A stretch of 64,000 bases of DNA from Maniola hyperantus (Eukaryota > Arthropoda > Insecta > Lepidoptera > Nymphalidae), in contig NC_048557.2 in NCBI RefSeq assembly GCF_902806685.2, forward strand, positions 2,224,654-2,288,653. Direction: 5' to 3'. The notes under the pieces are model-generated. The model ran no database searches. It saw nothing but the letters and a program-made list of their open reading frames with translations, and was not told the DNA's origin. This document shows, piece after piece, positions 1 through 10,800 of this stretch (the first letter of the stretch is position 1; each line of letters starts with the position of its first letter). The position numbers and the translations under genes are program-made.

Positions 1-300
1 TGCTCTCCCTAAGTCCTAAAATGCATTTGGGAATAAATAAAATGGATTATGGAATGATAATGCATGTAGAAATTAGAATAAGCACTTCAATTAATATTTA
101 AGAACTAGTTCAAAGAAAGATCGAAGTTCGTGACCGTGTTAGACCGTAAACTACTGGCTACTCTTTGTAACAAGATTGCCCTTCCCATATCAGTAGGTAA
201 TCCCAAATAGAACACAATTCGCCCTATATAAATAGCTAAGTAACCCAACTTGATACTGCCATTTGGCAATGGCAGAGAAAGTTAGCCACCCATCACGCCA

Positions 301-309
301 ATATAAAAG
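301..309 (+). promoter_or_regulatory. probable TATA box of the secreted repeat-protein gene
   Basis: ATATAAAAG lies about 70 bases upstream of the proposed start codon at 379, leaving room for a start site near 330-337 and a roughly 45-base leader. A second TATA-like stretch (TATATAAATAG, 225-235) is further upstream. Its transcript would include a short upstream ORF starting at 269, so I favour the nearer box. Inferred from spacing only. Confidence 0.5.
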
Positions 310-378
310 CTACTGACGCTTCCTTGCTCATATCATTTGATACACACGCATGCGCGCGAACGACTGCCGCCACACAAT

Positions 379-3300
379 ATGCAACACTTATCGGTAGGTA
401 CAATACAACAAAAAAATACTCGACAAAAAAGTGAAGTGATAAAAGTGCAAAAGTGGATTTGTTTTGGTGATTAGTTTGTTTGGTGTTTATCAGTGAAAAA
501 GTGATCAGTTTTTAAACTTAAAAATCTGGGTAATGTACAGAAATCCAATAATTATAGAAAATACTAGATGGCGCTAGTAAAATCCTGGATCGCGTTTGAT
601 TGTCACATCTTTTAAAAGTATAAAAATATTGTTAAACATATGGACTTTTTAACGTTCTTATTATCGGTAGGTATCAGATAATCTGAAAGTTTTTATAATA
701 AATCGGAATGGTTGTTGAAATCAAAATTGTCGTAGTAATAACAATAGCTATACAGTTCACTCAAATTGGAAGTTAAAAAAACTCGAAATATTTTGCTTTT
801 ACCTGCATGCTATTTTTGCAAAATAATTACTATTTTTATCAATATTTTATACCTAAAATCATGACTACTTTGCGCACAGCAACGAAAATCATGAGTTTTT
901 TCACATGCTAAGTACTTAGTTAAATATCTAGCTGATTAAATAAAAATCCTAATGACCTACTTGATTGCCGGACAAGATCCATGATTATTCATAAAGCAAG
1001 GAAAGTAAAAGAAAACTGAGCCGTTTTTGTAAAAATTAATAAATTAATCATTAAGTATCAGGGGAATTCGAAGACGAAAGAAAAATGTTAGCGTGAGATG
1101 GATACACGCAACTCCGTTACTGCGCTAGTAAAAGTATAAAAGAGTAAAAGCGATTTGGAATATGTGCCTAGTCATAAATCATATTAATGTATCAGAACAA
1201 TGCACCTAAGAATTCCATAATTCATATAAGAAAATTATATAAATTACATATAATATCGCAAGTAAGATAATAATTTCATAACATGATTAATTTTTATAGT
1301 AATTGACAAAAAAATATTGTTATTCAGTTTCTTTGAATATGGTTAATAAATTCATTGTCGTCATCATATTCAAGAATAATAACTTAATGATGTTCATTCC
1401 ACTTTTACGAAATCCTACAAGTTTTGAAACAAGTACCTAGATACCTAAATATAACATAATACAAAAAATGTGTTAAAAACCAAACCAAAATAATTATAAG
1501 AGCAAATTAAAGTAACTAACTAATAAAATATATAATAAAAGCACTCGTGGGAGTAACAACAACAACAACTTTAGAGACGTAAATTCTTTTCAGGCGGCAC
1601 TCCTGATCACAGCGTTAGTGATAGTCTTCAATGACCGCGCTGTGGACGCGTGGATGCCCAATGTCACCAACGCAGACCAGTTGGCGGTGGAGGCCAAGAA
1701 CAACGCGGTGACGATCGTGGAAGGGCCAAAATATGAGAAACCGCCGCAGCCTATCCAGCCCGTCATAGCGAACCAAACGAACAGTCCGGAGCTAAGACCC
1801 CCGAGTAAACCACCTATCGTCACCGCGGACAGGTTCTTCTTGGACCTCCCCAAACACTACTACAACCCAGCGCAGAAGCTCCAAGCTCCACCGGTCCACC
1901 GCCTCTACACCAAAGACCAGCTAAAGCAGTTGAACTCAGTCTACAGATACTCCAACGTGAGGCCGATGCAGCGCGGCAACCTGTACTACAGTAAGCCTCC
2001 ACCCCGACAGCCACTCCTCTTTGCCGCCACCACCGGCAAACCGACAGTAGCACAGACCCCCAAGTTCAGCATACCAGTCCAGACCATCAACGGCATCCGC
2101 ACGGACTTCGTGCGACCCCCGCACTTCGCCAGCACCACGACCACCACACAAACACCGACCACCACACGGAGAATTCTACGAACGAAACGGATTTGGCCGA
2201 AAAGGATCCTAGAAAAATTAAATATCACCACCCAAAGCAATACTGAAAATAATAACGACACCAGCACGGATGATGCAGACTTGGCTTCGTCCGCGAGTCG
2301 TCTGAGAATCAGTTTCGCTGATAAAACTGTATCGACAACTACTTCTCAAACGACCACACGAGGCTATCGCAGAGTTACCAGAACTTCTAAAGTAAAATAC
2401 ACAACACCAGCGAATTTTAACCATATAGAACCGAACGACTGGGTACCAATCTTGCCATCACACTTCGCTAACCGAAAACCTAAAACCTCTCAAACCCCTA
2501 TGAGTAGACGCTCAGACAGATATTTCGACAGCGATGACTCAGTGTCGAATGCGAAAAATTTACTGTACCTTCAATCATACGGTGTACTTCCCACGAGTCA
2601 TTCGGAACAGAATATTGGGCCAGGTGTACCGGGGAGGAACATGGTTCTTTTTCGTAAAAAGAAAAAGGCGAATCCCTACGTATTTCCTCCCACGCTCCAT
2701 CAGCCTCAGTACGCGATTTCCGCAGAGAACACGAGAGCAGCTTTCAACGCACCACCGGCGCACGCACCCGCGTCCTTCCTCTCTCCTCCTTTGAGTTACG
2801 ATAACCTGCAACCGGAAGAGAGTATCCCAAGTATCGCCAAACCGAGCCCCGCCCCGAAGGTCAAGCATCACCACCACCATCACCATCACCGGTACGTAAA
2901 AACTGTGGAGAAGCCTGTCTCAGTACCCGTTAAAGTCGAAGTGCCGAAACCGTATCCGGTAGAAAAGAAAGTTCCGGTACCCGTGCCCGTGGAAAAAGTC
3001 AAAGTTGTGGATAGACCCTATCCCGTGCAAGTAGAAAAAAAAGTCCCTTATCCCGTCACCGTTAGAGTCCCTCAACCTATTCCCGTTAAGGTAGTAGAGA
3101 AAGAGTACGTGCCTAAACCGTTTCCCGTAGTCCACCACGTCCCAGTTGTGAAACATGTGCCAGTGAGAGTCCCGCACCCCGTGCCCGTGCAAGTCGAGAA
3201 GAGAATTCCCTACCCCGTACGAGTCCCTGTAACCGTCGAGAAGAAAGTTCCATATCCGATCACGGTCGAGAAGCAAGTTCCCTATCCGTATCCCGTCAAA

Positions 3301-4017
3301 GTCTACGTACCCCAGCCCTACCCAGTCGAAAAAAGAGTCCCCTACCCCGTCGAGGTTAAAGTAAAAGAGCCCTTCGAAGTCATCAGACACATAAAAGTAC
3401 CAGTTCTCAAGCCTTACGCCGTCAAAGTCCCCCACCCTGTACCCGTCACGATCGAGAAAAAGGTTCCCTACCCGATCCGAGTGGAAAAGAAAGTCCCCTA
3501 TCGCGTCGAAGTTTTGGTTCCTCACCACATATTGAAAAAAGTTCCCATTTACATCCCTAAACCGTATCCCGTAGAGAAGAGAGTTCCCTATCCCGTTAAA
3601 GTTCCCTATCCCGTAAAAGTTCCGTACCCGGTAAAAGTGCCCGTTAAAGTCCCGGTCGAAGTTCCCGTTCAGGTGCCTGTGTATATCCACCATCCTTTTC
3701 AGATCTTAAACCAGCAGGAGGGCGAGGGCGGCAGCGAGAGTCAGTACTACAACTCCCAGTACAACCCCCAGTACGCGTCCGCGACGTCGGAAAGCCCGTA
3801 CTACAGCGACGGAGTGTCGGAGAGTTCGTATTACGGGGACGATGGAGAAGATGCCGATAGGATCGGGCGCTCGGGCTCCGACCGGGTGACGAGTGCGCCG
3901 CTCCACACTGCAGTGACCGTCCACGGCAACACGGGCTACAACGCAGTCATATCTCGCTCTGACAGCGAGGCCACTACCGTAAACCCTGTGACTACCACGG
4001 CGCCTACGAAATCGTAG
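379..4017 (+). CDS. secreted Pro/Val/Tyr/Lys-repeat protein, probably cuticular or matrix (two exons: 379-393, 1594-4017)
   Basis: Exon 1 is only 15 nt (ATG at 379, encoding MQHLS) and ends at a GTAGGT donor. Exon 2 starts after TTTTCAG at 1593 and continues in phase 0 to a TAG at 4015-4017. The joined protein is 812 aa. Residues 1-24 (MQHLSAALLITALVIVFNDR plus AVDA) form a clear signal peptide split by the intron, the usual arrangement in insect cuticle genes. Residues 25-430 are Pro/Thr/Ser-rich with clustered Thr runs and basic RTKR/WPKR sites. Residues 430-437 are eight histidines. Residues 440-704 are a degenerate repeat of the KVPYPV / PVEKKVPYPV type, alternating charged Lys/Glu with Pro, Tyr and Val. 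The tail is Tyr/Ser/Asp-rich (QYYNSQYNPQY, SPYYSDG). No globular or chitin-binding R&R domain is visible. Export and low complexity are seen; a cuticle or matrix role is inferred. No orthologue name is recognised. Confidence 0.8.
394..1593 (+). other. intron 1 of the secreted repeat-protein gene
   Basis: AT-rich sequence between the GTAGGT donor at 394 and the CAG acceptor at 1591-1593. I see no open frame, RNA gene or familiar repeat in it. Enhancers of a cuticle gene could lie here, but nothing in the sequence identifies one. Confidence 0.7.
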
Positions 4018-4427
4018 TAGGTACTACCAAGAGACAGAACTCATAATGCATGTGACAATATGCGTAAATATGTTTATGCGAGTGGCTAGGTGCTAGGTGT
4101 AGTGAAAATGGGTGATGCTGTGATATTTGATGAGTTATCATTAGCTTTTTTAGCGAAAATTGTTTCCTTATTTATTTATTTTAATTTTATAATAGTTGTT
4201 TACCGCCAAATATGTAAATAAGTTTTAGTAGAAAATGGCGTGCTCTGTTTTAATACAATTAAGTAAATATTTTAGTTAAAATCAGAATTCAGAATAAACT
4301 GTATTAAATTCCTCTGCTACGGCTTTAATTTAATTTAAATATTAAAATCATCAGAGGGGCTAATTGCGCAATGTAGGTACTTTAAATCTTAACAATCGAT
4401 TTCGATCAGCCGGGCTTATTAATAAAT
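4018..4427 (+). other. 3' untranslated region of the repeat-protein gene
   Basis: AT-rich sequence directly after the stop. A canonical AATAAA at 4293-4298 is the likely polyadenylation signal; cleavage would then fall near 4310-4325. Beyond that, repeats begin. Confidence 0.6.
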
Positions 4428-4620
4428 CCACACTAATATTATAATTGCGAAAGTGTCTGTCTGTCTGCTAGTCTTTCACGGCCCATCCGTTCAACCGATT
4501 TCGACGAAATTTGGTACATAAATAGCTTGCATCCCGCAGAAGGAAGGACATAGGCTACTTTTTGTCCCGGTTAAAAACCTACATCCACGCGGACGCAGTT
4601 GCGGGCATCATCTGGTTAAA
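4428..4620 (+). mobile_element. Lep1-like (Helitron-type) non-autonomous repeat
   Basis: Begins CACTAATATTATAAatGCG-like and contains GAAAGTGTCTGTCTGTCTGC, ACCGATTTCGACGAAATTTGG, GACATAGGCTAC and TTTTTGTCCCGG, ending in the CACGCGGACGCAG..GCGGGCATCATCTGG block. The same layout recurs over a dozen times in this window in both orientations. The Lep1/Helitron label is from memory of lepidopteran repeats; the repetition itself is seen. Confidence 0.75.
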
Positions 4621-4911
4621 AAATAATTCGAATTACAGTCGCAGTCGAAGTACAGCTACAAAATGGACCAAAGGATAGTTGCAATCGACAATCAAAATCT
4701 CTTCTCTTCAAAATCAAAATGGCGGGATTATCTTCTCACGGTGATTTTGCTGTCGGCGCCGCGCCGGTTCTCGGTACAGTATGATTCCTTTATAATAATT
4801 ATTTTATTAGTGATTTTACGTGAAGGAAATTCCAGTTATTCTTCAGTGCAGATGATCATCGTTAAAAGAAAACTCGACAAAGCGTGTAACGTTTGTTTTA
4901 CTTATTAAATA

Positions 4912-5107
4912 ACTAGCTGATGCCCGCGTCCGCGTGGAATTAGTTTTTTTAAGATCCCGTGGGAACTCTTTGATTTTCCGGGATAAAAAGTAGCCTATGT
5001 CAATCTCCAGGTCTTTATCTATACCCATGCAAAAAATCACGGCAATCCGTTGCACCGTGATTGAAGGACAAACCAACAAACAAACACACTTTCGCATTTA
5101 TAATAAG
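4912..5107 (-). mobile_element. Lep1-like repeat, reversed
   Basis: Reverse orientation of the same family: ACTAGCTGATGCCCGCG at the left, AATCAAAGAGTTCCCACGGG in the middle (reversed) and CGCATTTATAATA at the right end. Confidence 0.75.
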
Positions 5108-5233
5108 GGTACCTACTGATTAATGCTTTGCGCAATACACCCAGTGCCCGTTGACGATTGGTTGAAAACATCTTCCGGCTTTTGGACAGCTAAATGTTTG
5201 ATGAATAAAAGATTTTTTTTTTCACAAACGTCA

Positions 5234-5293
5234 ACGTATTAAATTTTATATTAATTAATTAATAATTATTAATTAATATAAAATTTAATACGT
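5234..5293. repeat. AT-rich palindrome
   Basis: The left end ACGTATTAAATTTTATATTA is mirrored by the right end TAATATAAAATTTAATACGT. Arms of about 23 bases surround an imperfect AT centre. A related direct copy follows to about 5332. Confidence 0.8.
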
Positions 5294-5550
5294 ATATAAA
5301 ATATAAAATTTAATAATTATTAATTAATTAATACCGGAATTATGTACTCGAGTCCCGATAACTGACAACCTACATTGCATTATAGTCATTACGCGTGACG
5401 AAATGTAAATAGATATTTATTTTTTGTTACATAAAAAATAAACTTTAATTTTAACTTGACGATGTTCACTGCTTCGTCAAGGTAGGTGACAAAAATAAAA
5501 GTGCTGCTTATTTTGTGTTTTTGTACTCACGCTATTGAGTTTGAAAGTAT

Positions 5551-5624
5551 TTGTGTTGAGTCGTTGTCCTCGAAAAACATGGTCACCCCAGACCATGCTT
5601 TTCGAGGACAACGACTCAACACAA
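5551..5624. repeat. 34-bp inverted repeat forming a long hairpin
   Basis: The left arm starts TTGTGTTGAGTCGTTGTCCT (5551) and the right arm ends AGGACAACGACTCAACACAA (5624). There is one mismatch by eye and a loop of about 6 bases. It could be a foldback element or a transcribed hairpin; no neighbouring copies were noticed. Confidence 0.85.
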
Positions 5625-5736
5625 CAAGCTTATAACTTCGTAAATTTTCATTATCTACCTTTAATATTTCTAATTTTTGAAAATTTGTATATTTTTTGTA
5701 TTCCATTTTTTATATTATTGTATATTTTATGATAAA

Positions 5737-6050
5737 GCTGTGATAGCCTAGTGGTTAGGACGTCCGCCTTCTAATCGGAGGTCGGGGGTTCGATCCCGGG
5801 CACGCACCTCTAACTTTTCGAAGTTATGTGCATTTTAATTAATTAAATATCACTGGCTTTAACGGTGAAGGAAAATATGGTGAGGAAACCTGCATGCCTG
5901 AGAGTTCTCCATAATGTTCTCAAAGGTGTGTGAAGTCTACCAATCCGCACATGTCCAGCGTGGTAGACTATGGCCTAAACCCTTCTCACTCTGAGAGGAG
6001 ACCCGTGCTCTGTAGTGAGCCGACGATGGGTTGATCATGACGATGATGAT
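5737..6050 (+). mobile_element. SINE family A, tRNA-derived
   Basis: A tRNA-like head carries a box A (GATAGCCTAGTGGTTAGGA), an anticodon-loop-like CTTCTAA and a box B (GGTTCGATCCC). A shared body (TAAATATCACT..CTTTAACGGTGAAGG, GAGAGTTCTCCATAATG, CCAGCGTGGTAGACTATGG) follows, with a GAT-rich tail. Other copies lie at 32887-33197 (reversed), 49743-50041, 55195-55442 and 58045-58250, with a tail fragment at 11108-11285. The family repetition rules out a functional tRNA gene. Confidence 0.85.
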
Positions 6051-6299
6051 ATTTTATGTAAAAATATTCAACACATATTTCGGTTTTTACCTGACTACGG
6101 CAAAGCCAAATGGGTTATGATTTTGGCAGTCTATGTATGTATGTAGGTTTGTATTTATATGTGTTCCACTGTACCGGCTAAACTACTAAGCCGATTTCAA
6201 TGAATGAGATGTCAATTTATTCGTTGTAATCTGTTATAGTTCTAGTGACATAGGCTAGGTACATTTCTCTGACGGATTCATCTGACGGATGTTAGATCC

Positions 6300-6860
6300 A
6301 AAAAAACCGGCCCAGTGCGAGTCATTTTGTTTTTTATGATGTAGCCACAAATTCACGGTTTTCAGATTTTTCCAATTACGTGTGCTACCTATCTGCCAAA
6401 TTTCATGATTCTAGGTCAACGAGAAGTACTATATAGGTTTCTTGACAGACACTTTAGACTAACGACGAAGTGGTTCAATAAGGGTTCCGTTTTTCTTTTT
6501 GAGGTACGGAACCCTAAAAGACAGTTTTCTCAGTTTATTTCCTAGGAATCACCACCCAAGACCCTTGAGGCTAATATTAAGTAGTAAGTTCAAAGTATAC
6601 AAGATTGCGCGCGTCGATGTTGCAACAGTCGAGTATAGTAGGTTTCAACAGACAGACAGACAGACACACAACGAAGTGATTCTATAAGGGTTCCGGTGCC
6701 AACAAGTTCAAATTAATTCCCGTTGTGTAACAGTGTTACTCAACGGGAATGTTTTGAAATTTTAGGCACCTTGTGTCACAGTGTTACACACGGGGGTGTG
6801 ACTCAACGAGAATAACCCTCCTTTTGTCCTTTTGAGGTACGGAACCCTAAAAACAAGGTG
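6300..6860. mobile_element. degenerate pieces of repeat family D
   Basis: Contains fragments shared with the 430-bp family D elements elsewhere: AACCGGCCCAGTGCGAGTC, CAAATTTCATGATTCTAGG, TTTCTTGACAGACA and two GGTTCCG..TTTGAGGTACGGAACCCT ends (near 6490-6515 and 6690-6855). It looks like two overlapping or nested copies. Confidence 0.6.
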
Positions 6861-7201
6861 AGTTCAAACGAACCACCTGGCACCCCTCTGCCGGCACCAT
6901 ATTTACCAGATAGGGAAACGTTCTATATCCCGTTAGTCTGTTACGTTAGTTTTTAATCGCATTCGCAGGTCGCACTTGTGCACGATTTTCCGCGCTCGTT
7001 CGACTGCGACTAATTGGTGTTCGATGTGTTTCGACGTATGTCTGCGCTTCCTATTCCGTAGGGAGTATTTGTTTTTGTAGGCGTGCTAATAGCACAGAGT
7101 AGTTTGTAAATATAATAGGAGTTAGATTAGAATTAGAGCAATCGCCCATGGCGACTTTTTGCAGCGATACAGCTGCAAAAATGTTGCGATACAGTAGCCA
7201 T

Positions 7202-7348
7202 GCTTCGTTGGCCCTTCATCACCATCATCAACCAATAGACGTCCACTGCTGGACATAGGTCTCTTGTAGGGACTTCCACACGCCACGGTCTTGCGCAGCC
7301 TGCATCCAGCGGCTCGCTGCGACTAGTCTGTCATCAGACGTTGGCCCT
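7202..7348 (-). mobile_element. RTE-like LINE 3' end fragment, reversed
   Basis: On the minus strand this reads into the TGGACGTCTATTGGTTGATG end followed by a GAT repeat, shared with 15061-15256, 26478-26741 and 47765-47981, where the coding tail (RWGPKVLEWR.., RPPTRWTDDIRR) is preserved. Confidence 0.7.
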
Positions 7349-7382
7349 TACACAAATACAAATAATCCATACTTAATAATTT

Positions 7383-7597
7383 CTCCTATTATAAATGCGA
7401 AAGTGTGTTTGTTTGTTGGTTTATTAATTTTGTCCTTCAATCACGTCGCAACGGATCAACGTAATTTTTTGCATGGGTATATAGTCAAAGACCTGGAGAG
7501 TGACATAGGCTACTTTTTATCCAGGAAAATTAAAGAGTTCCCATGGGATTTTCAAAAACCTAAATCCACGCAGACAAAGTCGCGGGCATCAGCGTTT
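7383..7597 (+). mobile_element. Lep1-like repeat
   Basis: Runs from TCCTATTATAAATGCGAAAG through GACATAGGCTACTTTTTATC to CGCGGGCATCAGC. Confidence 0.75.
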
Positions 7598-7599
7598 AT

Positions 7600-7700
7600 T
7601 ACTGCAAAAGTGTGTCCGTCTGTCTGCTATGGTTTAGACTGCATTATCATTTACCCCCAGGTGAGATTGTAATCAAGGGCTAACTTGTAACTCAATAATA
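7600..7700 (+). mobile_element. LINE 3' end fragment
   Basis: TAGACTGCATTATCATTTAC..CCAGGTGAGATTG..CAAGGGCTAACTTGTA matches the 3' ends of the elements at 14340-14575 and 36150-36358. Confidence 0.6.
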
Positions 7701-8029
7701 ATAAAAAAGATGGACAGACAGATGGACAGCTGTCAGCTGAGGCTTGAAACTGATCCCGTTGGTACCCTTTGGGTGTGGGACTCTAAAACAACAATAACAA
7801 AATCAAAATTGAAACTCGCACCTTTAATTTTCTATGTCTTCAATAGAAAACACTTGATAAATAATTAATAATTCACTCTTATATTAAGTTGAATTCAAAC
7901 ACAGGTTCAACCCATCTTTATTTCAGTACAATTTTTATCACTGGGCTATTGAGCCTTTTCAATTTTAATTAAACTTATGAGTTAGTTGACTTGAGCTTTT
8001 AATTTAAATTAAACTTATGACTTCGTTGA

Positions 8030-9683
8030 CTACTTGACTTTAACAAACTGCCACTCTAGTTCATAAACGCCCACCGAGGTCTTGTTCTTTTCATCGTAGT
8101 CTACCCATTCCTTTTCTGACAAATCTATATCATCAAATTTTTTACCTGAAAAATGCAAAAGTATAACATATTATACTAAATTGTTCTTTCATCCAATTTG
8201 TAAACTTATTTATTTATTTATTTTAACTTAGTTTGTATAGATTTAGATTTTTTAATAATCCCATGGAAACTATTTGATTTTCTGGGATATTCAGGAATGA
8301 AATGTTAAACGGATGGGTCATGAAAAGGTAAAAGATAGGCTTGAAATAACTACCTTTTCTTATCTTAAACTCAGTTATGGTTCAGACAGACAGATTATGA
8401 TATTAGTATAAATTATAGCATCCCTCCTGTCATATGGGAGGTTAATAATTTTAAACAAGTTTTTAGGATTCATTAAAAATAAGTTTAGTACTGTACCATA
8501 ATCCTCCGCCTCCGCTATCCAGCCTGACTTTGGCTCAAAATCAACAGGCTCCACGCCTCTGCAGTCAAATGTCACTATACTCTTGTATTTACCAGCATCA
8601 TTGTTTGAGAAAGCTCCTAGAATAGATGAGAAAACATACTTTATTTAACCATTGGTACTGATTCTGAGCACAACTAAATTTTAGAGTGTTCACATCCTCT
8701 TCTTACTAATGTAAGAGGATGTAAAAAAAAAAAAAATGTAATATGAAAAGGACAGACACAACTTGACAGTCTTAAATTTAATTTAGAGCTGTCAAACCTA
8801 GTGATTTTCGCTGCCAGTCACAGCCCTATTGTTTAAATTTGTAGAGTGCACTAACAGTTAGAGTCTTTAAATGTAAAATTCATGTCCTTTTTTAGCAATA
8901 TTAAAAAGAAAAAGATGCAGATACTCTAGCAGAGTATCTGCATCTCTCTAGAGATGTATCTTCTCTAAGTTTAGAGAAAGACAAGAGAACAAGCACCAAT
9001 ATAATTTTTATCAATGAAATTCATTTATTCACATTACAAGTCCGTGTTTCAGTCACAGAGATTTTTCAGTAGATTTAGAACAAAATAACTGTGACAGGCA
9101 GACAGATAAGACGGACACACGATTCAGTTTTTCATATGAATGCAATGGAATCCTATAAATGCGGCACTACAACTCCAGATTAAGATCATAGCTCATTAGA
9201 GCCACCCGGCACCCGACCTACACCGCCTCGCCTCGTGCGGTTAGACTTCTTTATTTAAGGACATACGCTCACTACTTCAACCCTGTAACGTCAGCGGATC
9301 GCCTCGCTCACAAGCTGTCCACGCGTGGACGGCAATCTGCTCGCGTGCTTGTCTCGCATTGACTTGGCTTAAAAACAATAACAATCAGGCAAGTATTTAA
9401 ACGAAGATAAAAGGTTAGATTATGTCAACATACCGTTGCTCCCTTCGACGACATCGATGCTGTTTTCCCTAGAACACAGTTTACACTTGATAAGCAAGTT
9501 AGTCTCGGACCTATTATGCTTTTGGGGTACTTTATCAGCCTCCGTAAGGTCGTGAAACTTTTCTGAAACTTCGCCACAACTACTGCATTTCAATTTCAAG
9601 AACCATTGATAATGTGGATGGTTTGTGTATAACTTCTCTATCGATTCTAGCGTTGCTCTTATTTGTAGTGATATTTTCACCAT
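8030..9683 (-). CDS. CZIB: CZIB, CxxC-motif zinc-binding protein (DUF866/UPF0587), three exons
   Basis: Exons read on the minus strand: 9683-9434, 8616-8497 and 8145-8030. All are bounded by GT-AG sites (GTATGT, GTACAG; TCTAG, TTTTCAG) with consistent phase-1 junctions. The product is 161 aa, close to the roughly 160 aa of animal CZIB (human C1orf123). Two zinc-binding CxxC pairs are present, CSSC at 33-36 and CKLC at 67-70, followed by the family signatures CRGVEPVDFEP in exon 2 and EKEWVDYDEK and VYELEWQFVK near the C terminus. The start MVKISLQIRATLE matches the family N terminus. It is a small soluble zinc protein of unknown biochemical role in known orthologues. ATXN10 ends about 1 kb upstream in the same orientation. 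A reversed AATAAA at 7917-7922 suits as poly(A) signal. It appears intact; identification is strong. Confidence 0.95.
8663..8999. mobile_element. repeat family H inside CZIB intron 1
   Basis: CTGATTCTGAGCACA, GTAATATGAAAAGGACAGA, AGAGCTGTCAAACCT and the GTTTAGAGAAAGACAAGAGAA end all recur in the same order at 32447-32760, giving a family of about 310-330 bp. A 15-bp-arm hairpin (8913-8945) sits within this copy. Class unknown. Confidence 0.7.
9000..9433 (-). other. rest of CZIB intron 1
   Basis: No exon or RNA gene recognised. It includes GC-richer sequence (9200-9350) that matches no repeat I can identify in the window. Confidence 0.5.
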
Positions 9684-10414
9684 TTTGAAGTGAATTTAAA
9701 GCGTATTTTAATCCGAATTCAAAAGCTTTGTTTGATTTTTATTATAAAAATCAAAACAAGTTTTTCATTAAGTAACGTCAATTTGACATTGAAACTTTTT
9801 AAAACTTGTTTTACGGCTCTGGGTTCTATCCTTTTGTGTCACAGAGTATCAATAGTCCATAATTTGGTTATTTATTCTGTGTTTTCAATACTTTAGACGT
9901 TCCAATTTGTTGACACCATGACACCGACATGAGATGGTTGGTGTGATTGGACCATAAATAGTAGAATATGTTGGCTTTCGGCAGTTAGAACCTCGGAACC
10001 ATAGACCAGTCTGGCTAACGGAAGTCACAGAAAGTAGACTGGAAAAGCGCGGACAAATTAAAAAATATTAGTATGGCAGCCCCAATAGACTATTTTCTAA
10101 AATCTTTTTCGAAGAACCAAAGGTTAAATAAAATTACATTGCAAGTGTTTACATTACTTTTATTGTACCTTTATTATAAATATAATCCTGAATTATACAA
10201 GATTATTATTTATCATGATGATTAAACAGTGCAAGCTGACTTTGAATAATAAATTAATGTTTTAAATTTTAACTGAATCGTAGGTTATAAATGCGCAGTC
10301 AAATCTTCTGCAACTATAGTATTATTTACTACTGTAGTAATCGATTTTTTTATACCTAGATTATTTTGACACTTATATCTAGTAATTGTAGGAATATCAC
10401 ATTGTAATAAATTA
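9684..10414. other. intergenic sequence between CZIB and ATXN10
   Basis: Contains the CZIB 5' flank. It is AT-rich with no clear ORF, and no TATA box stands out. Expected to include the CZIB promoter. Confidence 0.5.
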
Positions 10415-10559
10415 TAGTATGCGATATTTTGAAATGGCAATCAGGGAGGGAATGCTTTGCACACCCCCCCGCATTAACCCGATGCGGGCGAGCGCGGATG
10501 ATGTGCGGGTGTCCGGGGCGTGGCCCTACGATGGCAATCTCAACCTGTCGCGGACTATT
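10415..10559. mobile_element. foldback MITE family 1
   Basis: Inverted ends (AAATGGCAATC at left, GATGGCAATCTCAACCTGTC at right) around a GC-rich centre with GTGCGGG repeats. Related copies are at 31462-31563, 47046-47135, 48776-48879, 50056-50212 and 62823-62946; their consensus end is TAGTCCGCGACAGGTCGAGA. Confidence 0.75.
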
Positions 10560-10580
10560 GGTAAGAAAGCCTTTCCACAA

Positions 10581-10631
10581 CACAATACTTGCGGTGCGAC
10601 GTCGCATCATGGTCGCACCGCAAGTATTGTG
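10581..10631. repeat. perfect 20-bp inverted repeat
   Basis: CACAATACTTGCGGTGCGAC at 10581-10600 is exactly mirrored at 10612-10631 across an 11-base loop. It lies 44 bases beyond the ATXN10 stop codon, so the hairpin would be in the ATXN10 3' UTR. Confidence 0.9.
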
Positions 10632-10674
10632 AAAGGGCCCTTACAGCTGAAACTATACTGGATCCACATTTTTT

Positions 10675-10800
10675 TTAATTTCTCGGCAAAGGCACCACTC
10701 TGATAGAGTTTCCCTGTGTATCCGTGTTTAGTGTGAGGCCCATTTCCTGTAACAATTCGTTGTCTATGGGCCCTTGGAGAGTCATTTTGGATATTACCTC
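10675..10800 (-). CDS. ATXN10: ATXN10 last exon
   Basis: After a TTTTTTTCAG acceptor it encodes 41 residues, EVISKMTLQGPIDNELLQEM through to VVPLPRN, then TAA at 10675-10677. This is the family C-terminal tail. Phase 0 entry agrees with the exon at 11618-11679. Confidence 0.9.
   Translation of the reverse strand, partial: EVISKMTLQGPIDNELLQEMGLTLNTDTQGNSIRVVPLPRN

Larger units (their letters stand above)
5108..5733. other. intergenic stretch with a palindrome and a long hairpin
   Basis: No gene seen. It contains an AT-rich palindrome (5234-5293), a second copy of the same AT-rich motif (5294-5332) and a near-perfect 34-bp-arm hairpin (5551-5624), each listed separately. Confidence 0.6.

Noticed and set aside
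2920..3693. 257-aa open frame antisense to the repeat protein
   Set aside because: Its openness mirrors the codon pattern of the PYPV repeat on the plus strand; there is no start context, splice support or domain.
5737..5815. tRNA gene at the head of SINE A (and at 33120-33197, 49743-49820, 55195-55270)
   Set aside because: Box A and B are present, but stems are imperfect and the same head is attached to a shared 300-bp body at several loci.
9690..9896. 68-aa ORF opposite the CZIB promoter
   Set aside because: AT-rich, no similarity, no splice or promoter context.
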